Shown piece by piece: positions 34,400-43,143 of a stretch of 43,143 bases of DNA; positions within the stretch are counted from its first letter, which is position 1; every line of letters starts with the position of its first letter. The stretch covers positions 1 through 43,143 of the forward strand of contig REGQ01000066.1 in the NCBI GenBank assembly GCA_004134985.1, given 5' to 3'. The stretch comes from Paenibacillaceae bacterium (GTDB lineage: Bacteria > Bacillota > Bacilli > Paenibacillales > Paenibacillaceae). Position numbers and translations under genes: made by a program. A model generated the notes under the pieces. It had not been told where the DNA came from. It was given only the letters and a program-made list of their open reading frames with translations, and did not search any database.

Positions 34400-35553
34400 C
34401 TACAAAGCTAGTTGATAAGTATCCATTTGATCCGTCTTTTTACTTTTATACTTGAACAATAAATTGCCTTGATTATCAACTTTATCAAATGTGATGATGT
34501 GGACACTCTGCATTTCATTCGCACGATCAAGCCCAGCTTGGATGAGGTACTCTTTTTCGTAAACAGGAAGGTCAATAACTTCATGGACATAAATTACTTT
34601 TTTCGTTCTAAAGTCATACACAATAAGGTGTTGTGAATTGTATTCTCTTAAAATCATGAAATCATTATTGTGACTTTCAATCAAATAAGCTTCGTCTTTT
34701 TCCATTATTTCCGTTAAATTGTATGAGAATTTAAGCTCCCCTTGCTTATTTAAGAACTTTGCGGTTTTACCGTCTGTAATCAAAACATTGTCTTCTGCTT
34801 GGTGTATATTGGTTAGCGGAAAGAAACCCAAAACTTGCAATTTACCATAGTCTACGATTTTATCATTCACAATAAGAACCTGACCTGAGTTCTTAACCGT
34901 TGCCGAAGGACCAATTACCTCATAGAAATAAATGTACGACGAATATTCGGATAGTTTAATCACATCAAACTTCTCTAAAATAAATAGGTCCAAATCTAAC
35001 TGCCCAATTTTACGTCCAGGATTTTTTGCTGATGCTTTATTTACTACTCCAGTATCAAGGTGAATCCAATAAGTTAATTCATTTGCAGTTCCGATTGCAT
35101 AGCTCCTAGACATTGTTAATGTTTTTGAGGAAGAATCCCATGATACAGTCTCTCCTGTAGCAGTAGCCACAAATTTTAACGGGATGTAAGTCTTCCCATT
35201 TATTATCGTAGCAGCCACATCTAAAGATACTTGCTTGTTATTAATGTAGGCGATATTATACCGATCGTTAATTTTATCTCTTTATTCACGCCATATAAAG
35301 ATGCTGTTTTTGTGCTTTGATCCCAATAAACTCTTAAGCTTAGTTTATCTCCAACTTCTCGGATTGGTAAAAGAGCTCTACCATTTCTTATAATTACAGG
35401 ATCGTTTAGTAGTCTAAGTTCTTTATATTGGCCTAACTCAACTACTGCTTCTACTTCGATGTCTTTTGCTTTTGCTTCTGTTTCTTCAGTAAATCCAACA
35501 ATCAGGATCGTCATAAAGAAGCAACAGAGTATATATGGCATTTTAATCACCAA
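34400..35553 (-). pseudogene. Copper-amine-oxidase N-terminal-like domain protein, frameshifted
   Basis: Two reading frames together spell one protein of about 380 residues. The first (35553 to 35221) has a signal peptide (MPYILCCFFMTILIVGF) and the first half of the domain (DPVIIRNGRALLPIREVGDK, VYWDQSTKTASLYGVNKEI). The second, in another frame, would continue from about 35265 as NDRYNIAYINNKQVSLDVAA and then TIINGKTYIPLKFVATATGE, exactly the second half of the domain, followed by about 210 unrecognised residues. A single indel near 35260-35270 explains the break. It may be a true mutation or a sequencing error. GGGGG precedes a TTG start. Confidence 0.82.
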
Positions 35554-35723
35554 GGTTACCCCCTCTCTTTTGTACAGTCACATAACCTTATATTTATGAT
35601 AAAAAGTAACAACCTCGTATTCATCACCTTCAACAAAACTCCCACAAAATATTACATGTCAATTATTTCTTAATTATAATAAATTTGTAATAGTTCGAAA
35701 GTATCATTTATAAGACAATTGAG
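35554..35723. other. AT-rich gap without a recognised gene
   Basis: These 170 bp separate the frameshifted gene from the first 315-bp direct repeat. They presumably contain its promoter on the minus strand, but no convincing -35/-10 pair was found. Confidence 0.4.
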
Positions 35724-36038
35724 CGGACACACGTTCACTAGCGTTGCATAAAAGTTAATACAAAAAAACAGTCAGACAAAATGGCTCCGTCTATGGTGGT
35801 TGCCATGACCCGCGGCGATCAAAGCAAATGGCCATGTGGAATTCTAACGCTGATGAGCGGCGTTATTTAGGGAAATTCAGCCCCATAAATATTGTAAGGA
35901 AACTGAGACACCTTATTTCTAGAAAATCGCATGATTTTAGCCGTCCAAGGGGGGAATAAGCGCTGTGACAAGCGTTAGATTTGCAAAAGGGTCATTTAGG
36001 GCCATTTAAGCGCTGTGCCAAGCGTTAGCGCAAGATCC
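35724..36038. repeat. 315-bp dispersed repeat, left copy flanking the P450 locus
   Basis: It starts with GCGGACACACGTTCACTAGC and ends with GTTAGCGCAAGATCC. It contains the palindrome-like TAACGCTGATGAGCGGCGTTA and two AAGCGCTGTGNCAAGCGTTA units. The copy at 40615-40929 has the same order and length with scattered differences, including a replaced stretch near 35780-35815. No coding potential. It lies downstream of the P450 gene. Confidence 0.88.
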
Positions 36039-36145
36039 CTCACTCGCTCGCATTCGTCAACCGCTAATTGAGGCTTTGGGCCGAGTATAACCATAAAGTA
36101 TGTAGGTTTAGAAGTGTCCAAAAACTCAAGACTCAACAATTAAAA

Positions 36146-36189
36146 CTTAAACCAAAACCAGCGCTTCGCTGCACTGGTTTTGGTTTGAG
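36146..36189 (-). terminator. Hairpin terminator after the P450 gene
   Basis: AAACCAAAACCAG (36149-36161) pairs with CTGGTTTTGGTTT (36174-36186); the stem extends to about 16 bp with one mismatch and has a 12-nt loop. On the minus strand the stem is followed by a T-rich run. It lies about 155 bp past the P450 stop. The bases between (36190-36342) hold nothing recognisable. Confidence 0.65.
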
Positions 36190-36342
36190 TTGTGAATCAT
36201 ATAAAGAATATCACTATATTAGGTATTAATATTATTGTTCTCTGCTCAAGCAGTTTTGAAAATAATGCCGTATCTTTCTGGCTACCAATCATTGCATATT
36301 CAGCGTCGTTGGGATAGCTTCGATTTTTAGTTGCTTAGCTTA

Positions 36343-39300
36343 TTAACTACCCACCCACACATCCTTGCAATAGCGTCCCTCTCGCTCCAACAGCCTCAGC
36401 CAAGCCTTCGCCTCTTCGTCTTCGGTACCCGTCACCTTCTGGTACATTTCGCGCAAAGCTGCCTCGACATCCGGCGCCATCGCGCTGCCGTCGCCGCATA
36501 CGTAAATTCGTCCACCCTGCCGCAGCAGTGCGATCAGTTCAGCCGCATGCTGCGCCATGAGATGCTGCACATAGTTGCGGGGCTCGTCAACCGCACGGGA
36601 AAATGCTGTATGAAGCGTTACGAGACCTTCTGCTGCCAAGCTCGTCAGTTCATCACGATACAGAAAATCCTTCTCATTCCTGCAGCCGAAGTAGAGCCGC
36701 GCTTCCCCCAGCTTGCTTCCCTGCTGCTTCATCGCCTGGCGCGCCTGCAGAAATGCACGGAATGGCGCTATCCCTGTGCCCGGGCCAACCATAATGATCG
36801 GCGTAAGCGGGTTATCCGGGAGTTGGAATCCGGCGTCTTGAGCACGGATAAACATCATAATCGATTCGCCTGGCCGACACTCGGCCAGGTATCCGGACGC
36901 CACGCCGCGGTAGCTTCCGCGGCCACTCCAGGCAGTACCCTCAACGACTGCTGCTGTCAAACTGGCTTGCTCCGCATTCACCTGCGGTGAACTTGATATC
37001 GAATAATATCGCGGCTTAAGCGGAGGCAGCAGTTCCAAAAAGCGGGCGAACGGCAGTTCGCAAGCTTCATATTGTTCAAGCAGTTCCAGCATCGACAGCC
37101 GTTTTTTCCGTACCTGCTCCTCATAGACATCATCCGAAAGCAAAGCTTCCAGCTCCCGCTTATGCGGCGGGCAGATGGTCGAAGCAGCCAGTTCGCGCAG
37201 TTGTGCACGGGTTGCAGGTCCCTGCAACTCCACACTGCAGCGCATCAGCTCGCCAAGCATAACCGGCTGATCCAGGGGGAGATGCGCAGCCTCCGCTCCC
37301 TCGGATGATAAAATCAACTGGTCGCTCCCGCTCAAGCCGTAGCGGCGTAGTACCCGACTTACCAGCTCATGGCTGTTGCGGGGGAGGACACCAAGGTGAT
37401 CCCCTTCCTTGTAGACGGTCTCGCTCGGCAATGCAATCTCGATATGGCGAGTGCTCCGTCCGCTATCCAGCGCCTGCAGTTCGCGATTTTCGACGATCAC
37501 TGCGTTAGAAGCGCCGTATGCGATCGCCAACGGGACTGCTGCATTGCCGCTCATGAAGCGGATGCTGAGCGCAGTGTCCGGCTTATCGGCCCCTTCATTC
37601 CATTCAAGACCAAGGGTATGCAAAAGTTTCGGTTCCATCTGCTCCCGCCAGTTGTCCAACTGCTGCTCAAGATCACCAGCTGCATCCAGTTCCCCGCGGG
37701 CCATAAATCTTTCAGCCCCCTTCATGGCCAGTTGTTCATCCACGAATCGGGGCACACTCTGGTACGTTCCCGACCAATTGCGGTCGCCGCAGCCAAGCAC
37801 GGCATAACGGATACCCTGCAGTTGATCGTCTGCCATCTGTTCGAGCCACGTAATGAAGCTGCGCGCATTTCTCGGGGGCTTCCCGTTATACGATGCCGTC
37901 ACGATCAGCGCCACCGCCTCAGCAGGCAATCTGCCGACCGCTTCATTCATTGGCAGAACTTCACCCTCCACCCTGTGCGTGCGCATCCGATCCGCGAGCT
38001 CCCGGGCAATCTGCTCCGAGGCGCCCAAGTCCGAGCCGTACAGTACAAAAAATGGGCGGTGATCCGCTACTGCAGCCGCTCTGCTCTCCAGGCCTTGCTG
38101 CACCGCATTGGGAATAATGCTTTGATGGATATGTGCCATCTCCGCTGCCGGGAACGCGGCTGTGTTGCCAGAAGCTTTGCCTGCCGAATAAGAACTGCGG
38201 GGCTGCGCGCGAATATAGAAATCACCCGGCTTGATCGTCAGCGTCTGCACGACATTCAACTGATAATCCGTATGGTCAATCAGCTCAAAATTTCGCAGAA
38301 TCATCGCCAGCACAAGCGTGGCCTCATGCAGAGCGAACTGCATTCCGATGCAGGCCCGCTGTCCGTTGCCAAACGGCTTGTAAGCATGGTGGGGCACCTG
38401 ATCAGGGTCTTCAAACCGCTCGGGGCGAAATTCCTCCGCATCGGCTCCCCATGCATCCTTATCCCGATGCAGCTGCGGCAGCAAAATGCTGACCGTCTCC
38501 CCTTTAGCCAGCGGGTAGGTTCCGTCCAGCATCGTATCCTCTTTGGCATACAGATCAAAGCCCGGGGCGGTCGGCCACAAACGCAGCGATTCGTTCAAAA
38601 TCATGCGGATGTACTTGAGCTGCGTCGTTTCTTCATAGGTCGGTGGACCGTCCGTGAGCACAGTATCGACTTCTCTGTAAGCTTTGCGCAACGCTTCCGG
38701 ATTTTTCAGCAAAAAATAGATGGCAAACGACAGCAGCCCGCTTGTCGTCTCATGCCCCGCGATGAGAAAGGTAATAATCTGATAGCGGATATTTTCATCA
38801 TCCAGCTTCTCCCCGGTTTCAGGGTCTCTGCTGTTCAGCATTCTGGCGAGCAAGTCCAGTTCGCCTTTATCCCCGCTCGCTTTTCGCTCCTCAATAATCT
38901 GATCAACCAGGGAGAACATCGTTTGGACATCCTCATCAAACTGGCGGCGTTTGCCAACCATTAGAAAATTCTGAATTTTCAGACGATTACTTTTGTGCAT
39001 TGCCTCATTTAATGCGCGAACCATGCTGATGATAAACGGATTATGCGACTCCCTGTAATAGCTGTTAAAGCGATAATTAAACCCGCACAGACCAATCGTG
39101 TCCAGCGTCAGCCGGGTCATATCGTCAGGCACATCAATTTGCTCATTCGGATTCAAGCGCGTCCATTTCTGAATTAACTGCTGTGCAATGTCAATCATCA
39201 TTGTATGGTAGCCTTTCATCGCCTGCTGGCTGAAAGTCGGCAGCAAAATATTGTGCGCCTTCTGCCAGTTCGGCTCGCTCGTCCGGCTGGTGAACAAACC

Positions 39301-39561
39301 GTCGCCGCCAAAAGCCCGCACATTTTCCAATTCACTGTATACATACTTGTCAAAGCGCGAAACATCGCAGGCGTCGGCAACGAGCCTGTGACCGGAAACA
39401 AAGAGCGCCGAGCCGCCAGGGAACTTCAGCCGGTAAATCGGCCCCATCTCCTCCGCCAGTTTGCAGAGGGAAAGCGTTGGTGAACGAATGTCGATCAATG
39501 GCAAATTTCCTAGTGGCCCGTAAGTTTTGGGTTGGGGGATCGAGCTGTCAGCCAATTTCAT
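36343..39561 (-). CDS. CYP102-type self-sufficient cytochrome P450/NADPH-P450 reductase
   Basis: This 1072-residue fusion enzyme should hydroxylate fatty acids or similar chains using NADPH, cytoplasmic, like P450 BM3 (CYP102A1) and B. subtilis CypD/CypE. The heme domain (1-460) has GDGLFTS (Phe90, equivalent to BM3 Phe87), the I-helix [17 protein letters not shown] and the heme ligand loop [10 protein letters not shown] with Cys404. The reductase has an FMN site ([20 protein letters not shown]), an FAD site (RYYSISSS), an NADPH site ([23 protein letters not shown]) and the terminal aromatic in DVWVGS. Residues equivalent to BM3 Arg47 and Tyr51 are Gly50 and Phe54, so the fatty-acid carboxylate anchor is missing. 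The TetR-type gene is 40 bp upstream in the same direction. Confidence 0.96.
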   Translation of the reverse strand: MKLADSSIPQPKTYGPLGNLPLIDIRSPTLSLCKLAEEMGPIYRLKFPGGSALFVSGHRLVADACDVSRFDKYVYSELENVRAFGGDGLFTSRTSEPNWQKAHNILLPTFSQQAMKGYHTMMIDIAQQLIQKWTRLNPNEQIDVPDDMTRLTLDTIGLCGFNYRFNSYYRESHNPFIISMVRALNEAMHKSNRLKIQNFLMVGKRRQFDEDVQTMFSLVDQIIEERKASGDKGELDLLARMLNSRDPETGEKLDDENIRYQIITFLIAGHETTSGLLSFAIYFLLKNPEALRKAYREVDTVLTDGPPTYEETTQLKYIRMILNESLRLWPTAPGFDLYAKEDTMLDGTYPLAKGETVSILLPQLHRDKDAWGADAEEFRPERFEDPDQVPHHAYKPFGNGQRACIGMQFALHEATLVLAMILRNFELIDHTDYQLNVVQTLTIKPGDFYIRAQPRSSYSAGKASGNTAAFPAAEMAHIHQSIIPNAVQQGLESRAAAVADHRPFFVLYGSDLGASEQIARELADRMRTHRVEGEVLPMNEAVGRLPAEAVALIVTASYNGKPPRNARSFITWLEQMADDQLQGIRYAVLGCGDRNWSGTYQSVPRFVDEQLAMKGAERFMARGELDAAGDLEQQLDNWREQMEPKLLHTLGLEWNEGADKPDTALSIRFMSGNAAVPLAIAYGASNAVIVENRELQALDSGRSTRHIEIALPSETVYKEGDHLGVLPRNSHELVSRVLRRYGLSGSDQLILSSEGAEAAHLPLDQPVMLGELMRCSVELQGPATRAQLRELAASTICPPHKRELEALLSDDVYEEQVRKKRLSMLELLEQYEACELPFARFLELLPPLKPRYYSISSSPQVNAEQASLTAAVVEGTAWSGRGSYRGVASGYLAECRPGESIMMFIRAQDAGFQLPDNPLTPIIMVGPGTGIAPFRAFLQARQAMKQQGSKLGEARLYFGCRNEKDFLYRDELTSLAAEGLVTLHTAFSRAVDEPRNYVQHLMAQHAAELIALLRQGGRIYVCGDGSAMAPDVEAALREMYQKVTGTEDEEAKAWLRLLEREGRYCKDVWVGS

Positions 39562-39601
39562 TATTCATCTTCCTCTCCGAATAGAATAGTCAAGCTGCCG
39601 T

Positions 39602-40189
39602 CTACTGCTCCTGACTGGACGAATTGTGCACCTTGAACCCGTGAAACAGCGTCCCCAGCAAAAGCTCGGCTGCCGCCTTCTTGGCAACATTGCCTTCCTG
39701 AACTTGCTGCCAGGTGGCAAACAACAGCGAATACATCACATTGAGAATCCATTCTGCGCTCATATCTTGGCGGAAATAACCCTTGCGCTGCAGAGATGCG
39801 ATCATGCGCCGGATCGGCTCCTTCACGTTATCCTCCGCCTCCTGCATCTCCGCATTGTAATTGAGCGACATTTCATGGGCGAGAAAATTGATTTTGTCTC
39901 CCAGCGGGATGAGCGCTTCGATCAGCGCAGGGATATAAGCCTCGCTGTGTTCCTCATCCGCAGGAATGTGGCTTATCGTCTCCCCGACCACCTGCGCGGC
40001 GCGCAGTCCAAGCTGCAGCATCAGCTGTTCGCGGCTCTCCACATAGCGATGCAAGGTTGCAATGCCGATGCCTGCATATTCCGCAATCTCATTCATCGAT
40101 GCGGTAGGTTTCTCCACCAGCAGCGCCGTAGCCGCATCAAGAATGGCGTTTAGCTTCGCTTCCTTTGCCGTCGTCTTATCATTCTTCAT
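39602..40189 (-). CDS. TetR-family transcriptional repressor of the P450 operon
   Basis: This 195-residue regulator has an N-terminal helix-turn-helix (about 10-55): AKLNAILDAATALLVEK, ASMNEIAEYAGIGIATLHRY and VESREQLM. A helical ligand-binding domain follows. It starts at ATG with GGGGG upstream and ends 40 bp before the P450 gene on the same strand, the order seen for BM3R1/FatR-type repressors of CYP102 genes. Fatty acids or related compounds are the likely inducers by analogy. Candidate operators lie just upstream at 40217-40251, suggesting autoregulation of a two-gene operon. Confidence 0.93.
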   Translation of the reverse strand: MKNDKTTAKEAKLNAILDAATALLVEKPTASMNEIAEYAGIGIATLHRYVESREQLMLQLGLRAAQVVGETISHIPADEEHSEAYIPALIEALIPLGDKINFLAHEMSLNYNAEMQEAEDNVKEPIRRMIASLQRKGYFRQDMSAEWILNVMYSLLFATWQQVQEGNVAKKAAAELLLGTLFHGFKVHNSSSQEQ

Positions 40190-40216
40190 GGTTGACCCCC
40201 TAAAATGAATATTATG

Positions 40217-40251
40217 ACTATCGATTGATAGATATTACTATCATTTAATAG
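40217..40251. promoter_or_regulatory. Tandem TetR-type operator upstream of the repressor gene
   Basis: ACTATCGATTGATAG (40217-40231) and ACTATCATTTAATAG (40237-40251) are two near-palindromes of the form CTATCNNNNGATAG, repeated with a 20-bp period, about two helical turns. They lie 28 bp before the repressor start in an AT-rich promoter region. The arrangement fits two repressor dimers bound side by side. Confidence 0.6.
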
Positions 40252-40413
40252 CATTATATATTATTGAAATTACAATTTCAACTTTACTGCTCGCTGAACA
40301 GGCTTAAACGAATAAAGGCGGGTGAGTGAGCGATCAAAGCGGAAAATACATGGATACTTTTGGTGGGTGTGGCGAGACGGATGGAGATGGGTGCGACGGG
40401 GGCGGTTGTATGG

Positions 40414-40600
40414 GGGCGGCGCGAGGGATGAAAACAGGTGCGAAGAGGCGGGCTGTACAGGGGCGACGCGAGAGATGAAGACAGCTGCGATGGGGCCGGC
40501 TGCAGGGGGCGACACGAGGGATGAAAACAGGTGCGAAGAGGCGGCTGTACAGGGGCGACGCGAGAGATGAAGACAGCTGCGATGGGGCCGGCTGCAGGGG
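40414..40600. repeat. GC-rich tandem repeat, two units of about 93 bp
   Basis: The unit beginning GGGCGGCGCGAGGGATGAAA at 40414 recurs at 40507 nearly unchanged (one base fewer in the GGCGGGCTG word). Each unit is itself a degenerate doublet, with GATGAAAACAGGTGCGA and GATGAAGACAGCTGCGA about 47 bp apart. The block is far richer in G and C than its surroundings. The frames across it code only low-complexity peptides. Confidence 0.88.
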
Positions 40601-40614
40601 GCATACTGTTTGGT

Positions 40615-40929
40615 GGACAGACGTTCACTAACGTTGCATCAAAGGTAACCAAAAAATAGATAGATAAAATGGCTCCGTCAAAAAATCAGTGCTTGAAATG
40701 ATCCGCAATCATAGCAAAGGGGCCATGTGGAATTCTAACGCTGATGAGCGGCGCTATTTAGGGAAATACAGCCCTATAAATATTGTAAGGAAACTGAGCC
40801 ACCTTATTTATAGAAAATCGTATGATTTTAGCGGTCAAACGGGGGAATAAGCGCTGTGACAAGCGTTAGAGTTGTAAAAGGGTCATTTGAGGCCATTTAA
40901 GCGCTGTGGCAAGCGTTAGCGCAAGATCC
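40615..40929. repeat. 315-bp dispersed repeat, right copy flanking the P450 locus
   Basis: This is a direct copy of 35724-36038, from TGGACAGACGTTCACTAACG to GTTAGCGCAAGATCC. An internal stretch near 40676-40712 differs and carries AAAATCAGTGCTTGA, the end word of the palindromic element at 9521. The repeat contains the AAGCGCTGTGNCAAGCGTTA units and GTGGAATTCTAACGCTGATG. No gene. Confidence 0.88.
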
Positions 40930-40998
40930 ACACGAACACTCACGAAATAGAAAGCATCTTAACAAAGGGGTAATGGCGGTTTGACAGCTATCATCAGT

Positions 40999-41310
40999 AA
41001 TGCCTCCAGATGGGAACTTGCCGGATCGCCACCACCAGCAATGCCTCCAGATGGAACTTGCTGGATCGCCACCACCAGCAATGCCTTCAGATGGGAACTT
41101 GCCGGATCACCACCACCAGCAATGCCTCCAGATGGGAACTTGCCGGATCGCCACCACCAGCAATGCCTTCAGATGGGAATTTGCCGGATCACCACCATCA
41201 GTAATGCCTCCAGATGGGAACTTGCCGGATCACCACCATCAGTAATGCCTCCAGATGGGAACTTGCCGGATCGCCGCCACCAGTAATGCCTTCAGATGGG
41301 AACTTGCTGG
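40999..41310. repeat. 41-bp minisatellite, about 7.6 copies
   Basis: Units beginning AATGCCTCCAGATGGGAACT start at 40999, 41040, 41080, 41121, 41162, 41203, 41244 and 41285. The period is 41 bp, except for one unit shortened by a base. Variants alternate (CTCC/TTCC-like, ATCGCC/ATCACC), hinting at higher-order duplication. The period is not a multiple of three, so any coding frame shifts with every unit. No spacers exist, so it is not a CRISPR array. Confidence 0.93.
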
Positions 41311-41574
41311 TGATGCAACGCTAGTGACAGACGTTCCGCTATTTTGCCATTTTGGGATGTTTTAAACAATTTAGCGAACATTCGTTCCGATATTGCTTGG
41401 TAAAAAGCCTGAACCAGACTCTTTTCCAGCATTTAGCGGATCCTTTGGCCGCTGAACTCGCCAAACCCCCTTTTTGTCACAAATAGCGGATCCTGTGGCC
41501 ACTTCGCCATTGCTTACAGTTTCCTTCTGGCTAGTCTTATGTCTGAATACTTTGCATCCGGGACCAGCGCGTTT
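41311..41574. other. Non-coding gap with short repeated words
   Basis: This gap of 264 bp downstream of speD has no gene. It contains TTTAGCGGATCCTTTGGCCG and ATAGCGGATCCTGTGGCC, two copies of one word, and the pair ACGTTCCGCTATTTT and CATTCGTTCC. Similar AGCGGATCC words are, as I recall, frequent between genes in Paenibacillus. No clear terminator for speD was found. Confidence 0.45.
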
Positions 41575-42381
41575 TCATATTATATTTTTACCATAAAAGA
41601 TTTCGTCCATCTCTGTCTTTAGCTGCTCCGTAATTGCCTTCTGCTCCTCAGAAGACAGTTTGTCCTTCGTGTAACCGAACAGATAGTTGTTCAGCTCAAA
41701 CTTTTTCAGTTTGCATTTGGTGTGAAATATATTTTCCTGGTACACATTCACATCAATCATGTCGTACTGATCGATAACGTGATCCGGAATATAGCTCTGA
41801 ATGGAGCTGATATCATGATCGATGAATAGCTTGTGACCGTGAACATCTCTTGTAAACCCGCGCACCCGGTAATCCATTGTCATGATGTCGGTATCGAAGG
41901 AATGGATCATATAATTCAATGCCTTGAGCGGTGAGATTTCGCCGCAGGTGGAGACATCAATATCCGCCCGGAACGTGCTGATGCCCTCATCCGGATGATA
42001 TTCAGGATAGGTATGAACGGCGATATGGCTTTTGTCCAAATGCATCAGAACCGTGTCCGGCAGAGGGCCGGGCGATTCTTCGAATGATTCGGTAGGTGCC
42101 CCTGCAACCGGGAATTCCGATACCAGCATCGTCACGCTTGCTCCCTGCGGGTCATAATCTTGCTTGGCAATATTCAGTACATGCGCGCCGATAATATCGG
42201 ACACGGCTTTTAATATCGAAGTGAGTCTATCTGCATTGTATTGTTCATCGATATACTCAATATAGGCCTGCCGCTCTTCTTTCGTGCGCGTATAGCAAAT
42301 ATCATACATGTTGAAGCTGAGCGTTTTGGTAAGATTGTTGAAGCCGTGCAAGGTAATGCGCTGTTCCTTCGTCAGTTTCAT
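41575..42381 (-). CDS. speD: S-adenosylmethionine decarboxylase proenzyme
   Basis: This 268-residue enzyme makes decarboxylated AdoMet, the aminopropyl donor for spermidine synthesis. It closely follows the E. coli SpeD pattern: [68 protein letters not shown] and [13 protein letters not shown]. The proenzyme should cleave itself before Ser118 in [13 protein letters not shown] to form the pyruvoyl cofactor. The frame is open to 42519, but GGAGG 8 bp before this ATG and the match to E. coli length fix the start. This is the longer class 1A-type enzyme, not the roughly 120-residue form of B. subtilis. No other polyamine gene is near. Confidence 0.95.
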   Translation of the reverse strand: MKLTKEQRITLHGFNNLTKTLSFNMYDICYTRTKEERQAYIEYIDEQYNADRLTSILKAVSDIIGAHVLNIAKQDYDPQGASVTMLVSEFPVAGAPTESFEESPGPLPDTVLMHLDKSHIAVHTYPEYHPDEGISTFRADIDVSTCGEISPLKALNYMIHSFDTDIMTMDYRVRGFTRDVHGHKLFIDHDISSIQSYIPDHVIDQYDMIDVNVYQENIFHTKCKLKKFELNNYLFGYTKDKLSSEEQKAITEQLKTEMDEIFYGKNII

Positions 42382-42617
42382 CCTTTTTGCCTCCGTTCCA
42401 TAATCTGGTCTGGGAATTTTATAAACCCAATTATCAATTTTACCCATTTCTGCTTCTGTAAAACCCGAAATCACGCGAAAAAAAAGAGACTGCTTCGTCG
42501 TTGAGCAGGGGGCTGCCATCGTTTCGTGCAGAATCTATATTCACTAACTTCGCAGTGCTTGACGAGACTCTGCTGTGCTGCTGCGGGCGTAACAAAAGTT
42601 GAAATTGTTGTATAAAC
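42382..42617. other. Upstream region of speD up to the IS boundary
   Basis: These 236 bp should contain the speD promoter, but no convincing -35/-10 pair was found. They include an in-frame extension of speD (42382-42519) that I judge untranslated. At 42553-42587 is a 35-bp piece matching the right arm of the palindromic element at 9674-9708 in 33 positions. Next to the IS edge is AAATTGTTGTATAAA, a word of the dispersed repeat at 529 and 30652. Confidence 0.5.
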
Positions 42618-43143
42618 GAGTCAATTTCATAATTCAAAAAAATTAACCTCATACCTACCCAATTATAAAGCTCATTTTTTTAAAAAATTAGGCGAGTTTC
42701 TTCACTTTGCTCGATTCCAATTCTTTGTTGAGTCGGTCAAGCGTCAGCTTGCTCAGGTTGTAGGCAAGACAGCTTAAATCAAAATCGACTCGTGCGCGTG
42801 TTTGACGCCAACGTGTAGAACCCATTCCAAAATAAAGCTTCAAGTAAGCAAAGACACGTTCGACGGCCGTGCGCCGTTTATAAAGCACCTTGAAGGATTC
42901 ACTTCCGCGTGCGGGAACCGTATACCGTCGAATATCTTTCGCCACGCGGATTTTGTGTACTTTCTGACATTGGTCCTGTTGGAAGGGGCACGTGGTACAT
43001 TCTTTCGGGCTCGTATATTTTATCGTTTCATAGTTCGGATCAAAACTATCGTACCGGTAAGCATGGCCTTGTTTGCACATCGGTCTAAAGTACGTATCCA
43101 TTCCTTCAGGCAACTTCTTCGTATGATGGATAAAATCAATCAG
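42618..43143 (-). mobile_element. Insertion sequence, 3' part, right window edge
   Basis: This is the inverted counterpart of 1-527, with the transposase 3' end pointing into the window. The boundary GAGTCAA at 42618-42624 is where similarity between the two copies ends. Over the shared part the copies are almost identical but carry distinct substitutions. Confidence 0.8.
42688..43143 (-). CDS. Transposase, C-terminal fragment (DDE type), second copy
   Basis: The frame is open from the window edge to the stop at 42688 and gives the same protein as the left-edge fragment apart from a few substitutions (DT for DA, M for I, D for E, V for K near the end). It has the ECTTCPFQQDQC cysteine cluster and the KRRTAVERVFAYLKLYFG segment. 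The 5' part is outside the window. Confidence 0.8.
   Translation of the reverse strand: MIDFIHHTKKLPEGMDTYFRPMCKQGHAYRYDSFDPNYETIKYTSPKECTTCPFQQDQCQKVHKIRVAKDIRRYTVPARGSESFKVLYKRRTAVERVFAYLKLYFGMGSTRWRQTRARVDFDLSCLAYNLSKLTLDRLNKELESSKVKKLA

Noticed and set aside
37369-38964. 531-codon open frame on the plus strand opposite the P450 gene
   Set aside because: It lies wholly antisense to a CYP102 gene with clear motifs and shows no protein family pattern; it is a codon-bias shadow.
40284-40652. Minus-strand Pro/Ala-rich frame over the GC-rich repeats
   Set aside because: Low-complexity translation of a tandem repeat without a ribosome binding site or recognisable domain.
40999-41310. CRISPR array
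   Set aside because: The units are contiguous 41-bp copies with no unique spacers and no cas genes are near.
42382-42519. 46-residue N-terminal extension of SpeD
   Set aside because: It has no counterpart in the family, and a good ribosome binding site precedes the ATG at 42381.
1-43143. Composite transposon carrying the whole 42 kb
   Set aside because: Only the 3' ends of the IS copies are visible, the ends coincide with a probable assembly break, and the cargo is ordinary chromosomal gene clusters.

Overview
The window looks like chromosomal DNA from a Paenibacillus-type member of the Bacillales. The basis is: Gram-positive AGGAGG ribosome binding sites; a surface glycosidase carrying S-layer homology (SLH) domains; two YesM/YesN-style histidine kinase and AraC-type response regulator pairs beside ABC sugar importers; a yhbD-bacE-bacF bactofilin operon; a self-sufficient CYP102 P450; and many intergenic repeats. 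No tRNA, rRNA or CRISPR array was seen. Both ends lie inside inverted, slightly different copies of one insertion sequence. The outermost 48 bp are identical, so the ends are probably assembly breaks in a repeat.

Region 1 (about 0.86-14.8 kb) is a carbohydrate-use locus. A secreted multidomain GH36/GH27-like glycosidase with SLH domains is read leftwards, preceded by a possible 29-codon leader ORF. Divergently, a solute-binding lipoprotein and two permeases form an operon that ends in a strong terminator. A GH105-type unsaturated glucuronyl/galacturonyl hydrolase converges on it, and beyond that lie a short AraC response regulator and a sensor kinase. The likely logic is: polymer trimmed at the surface, oligosaccharide imported, unsaturated uronyl end removed in the cytoplasm. 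A general-stress type short-chain dehydrogenase follows.

Region 2 (about 16-26.3 kb, all minus strand) is a second, Lpl-type locus. In transcription order it holds a sensor kinase, an AraC response regulator, two permeases, a DUF3502-type binding lipoprotein, a sugar phosphate isomerase/epimerase-like protein, a Gfo/Idh/MocA oxidoreductase and an MFS transporter. Neither ABC locus encodes an ATPase, so both probably share a distant MsmX-like subunit. A structured leader with an intrinsic terminator precedes the kinase.

Region 3 (about 26.7-35.6 kb) holds a DUF3626 protein with an in-frame 42-bp repeat, the yhbD/bacE/bacF operon with a MerR-like palindromic promoter, a 9-bp satellite array, a decayed NtaA/SnaA-type monooxygenase fragment, a DUF1877 protein, and two secreted proteins with copper-amine-oxidase N-terminal-like domains. 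One of these two is frameshifted.

Region 4 (about 35.7-43.1 kb) has a CYP102 P450-reductase fusion and its TetR-type regulator between two 315-bp direct repeats. Two minisatellites follow, then speD (AdoMet decarboxylase) and the right-hand IS copy.

All calls rest on reading the sequence and translations. No database search was run.
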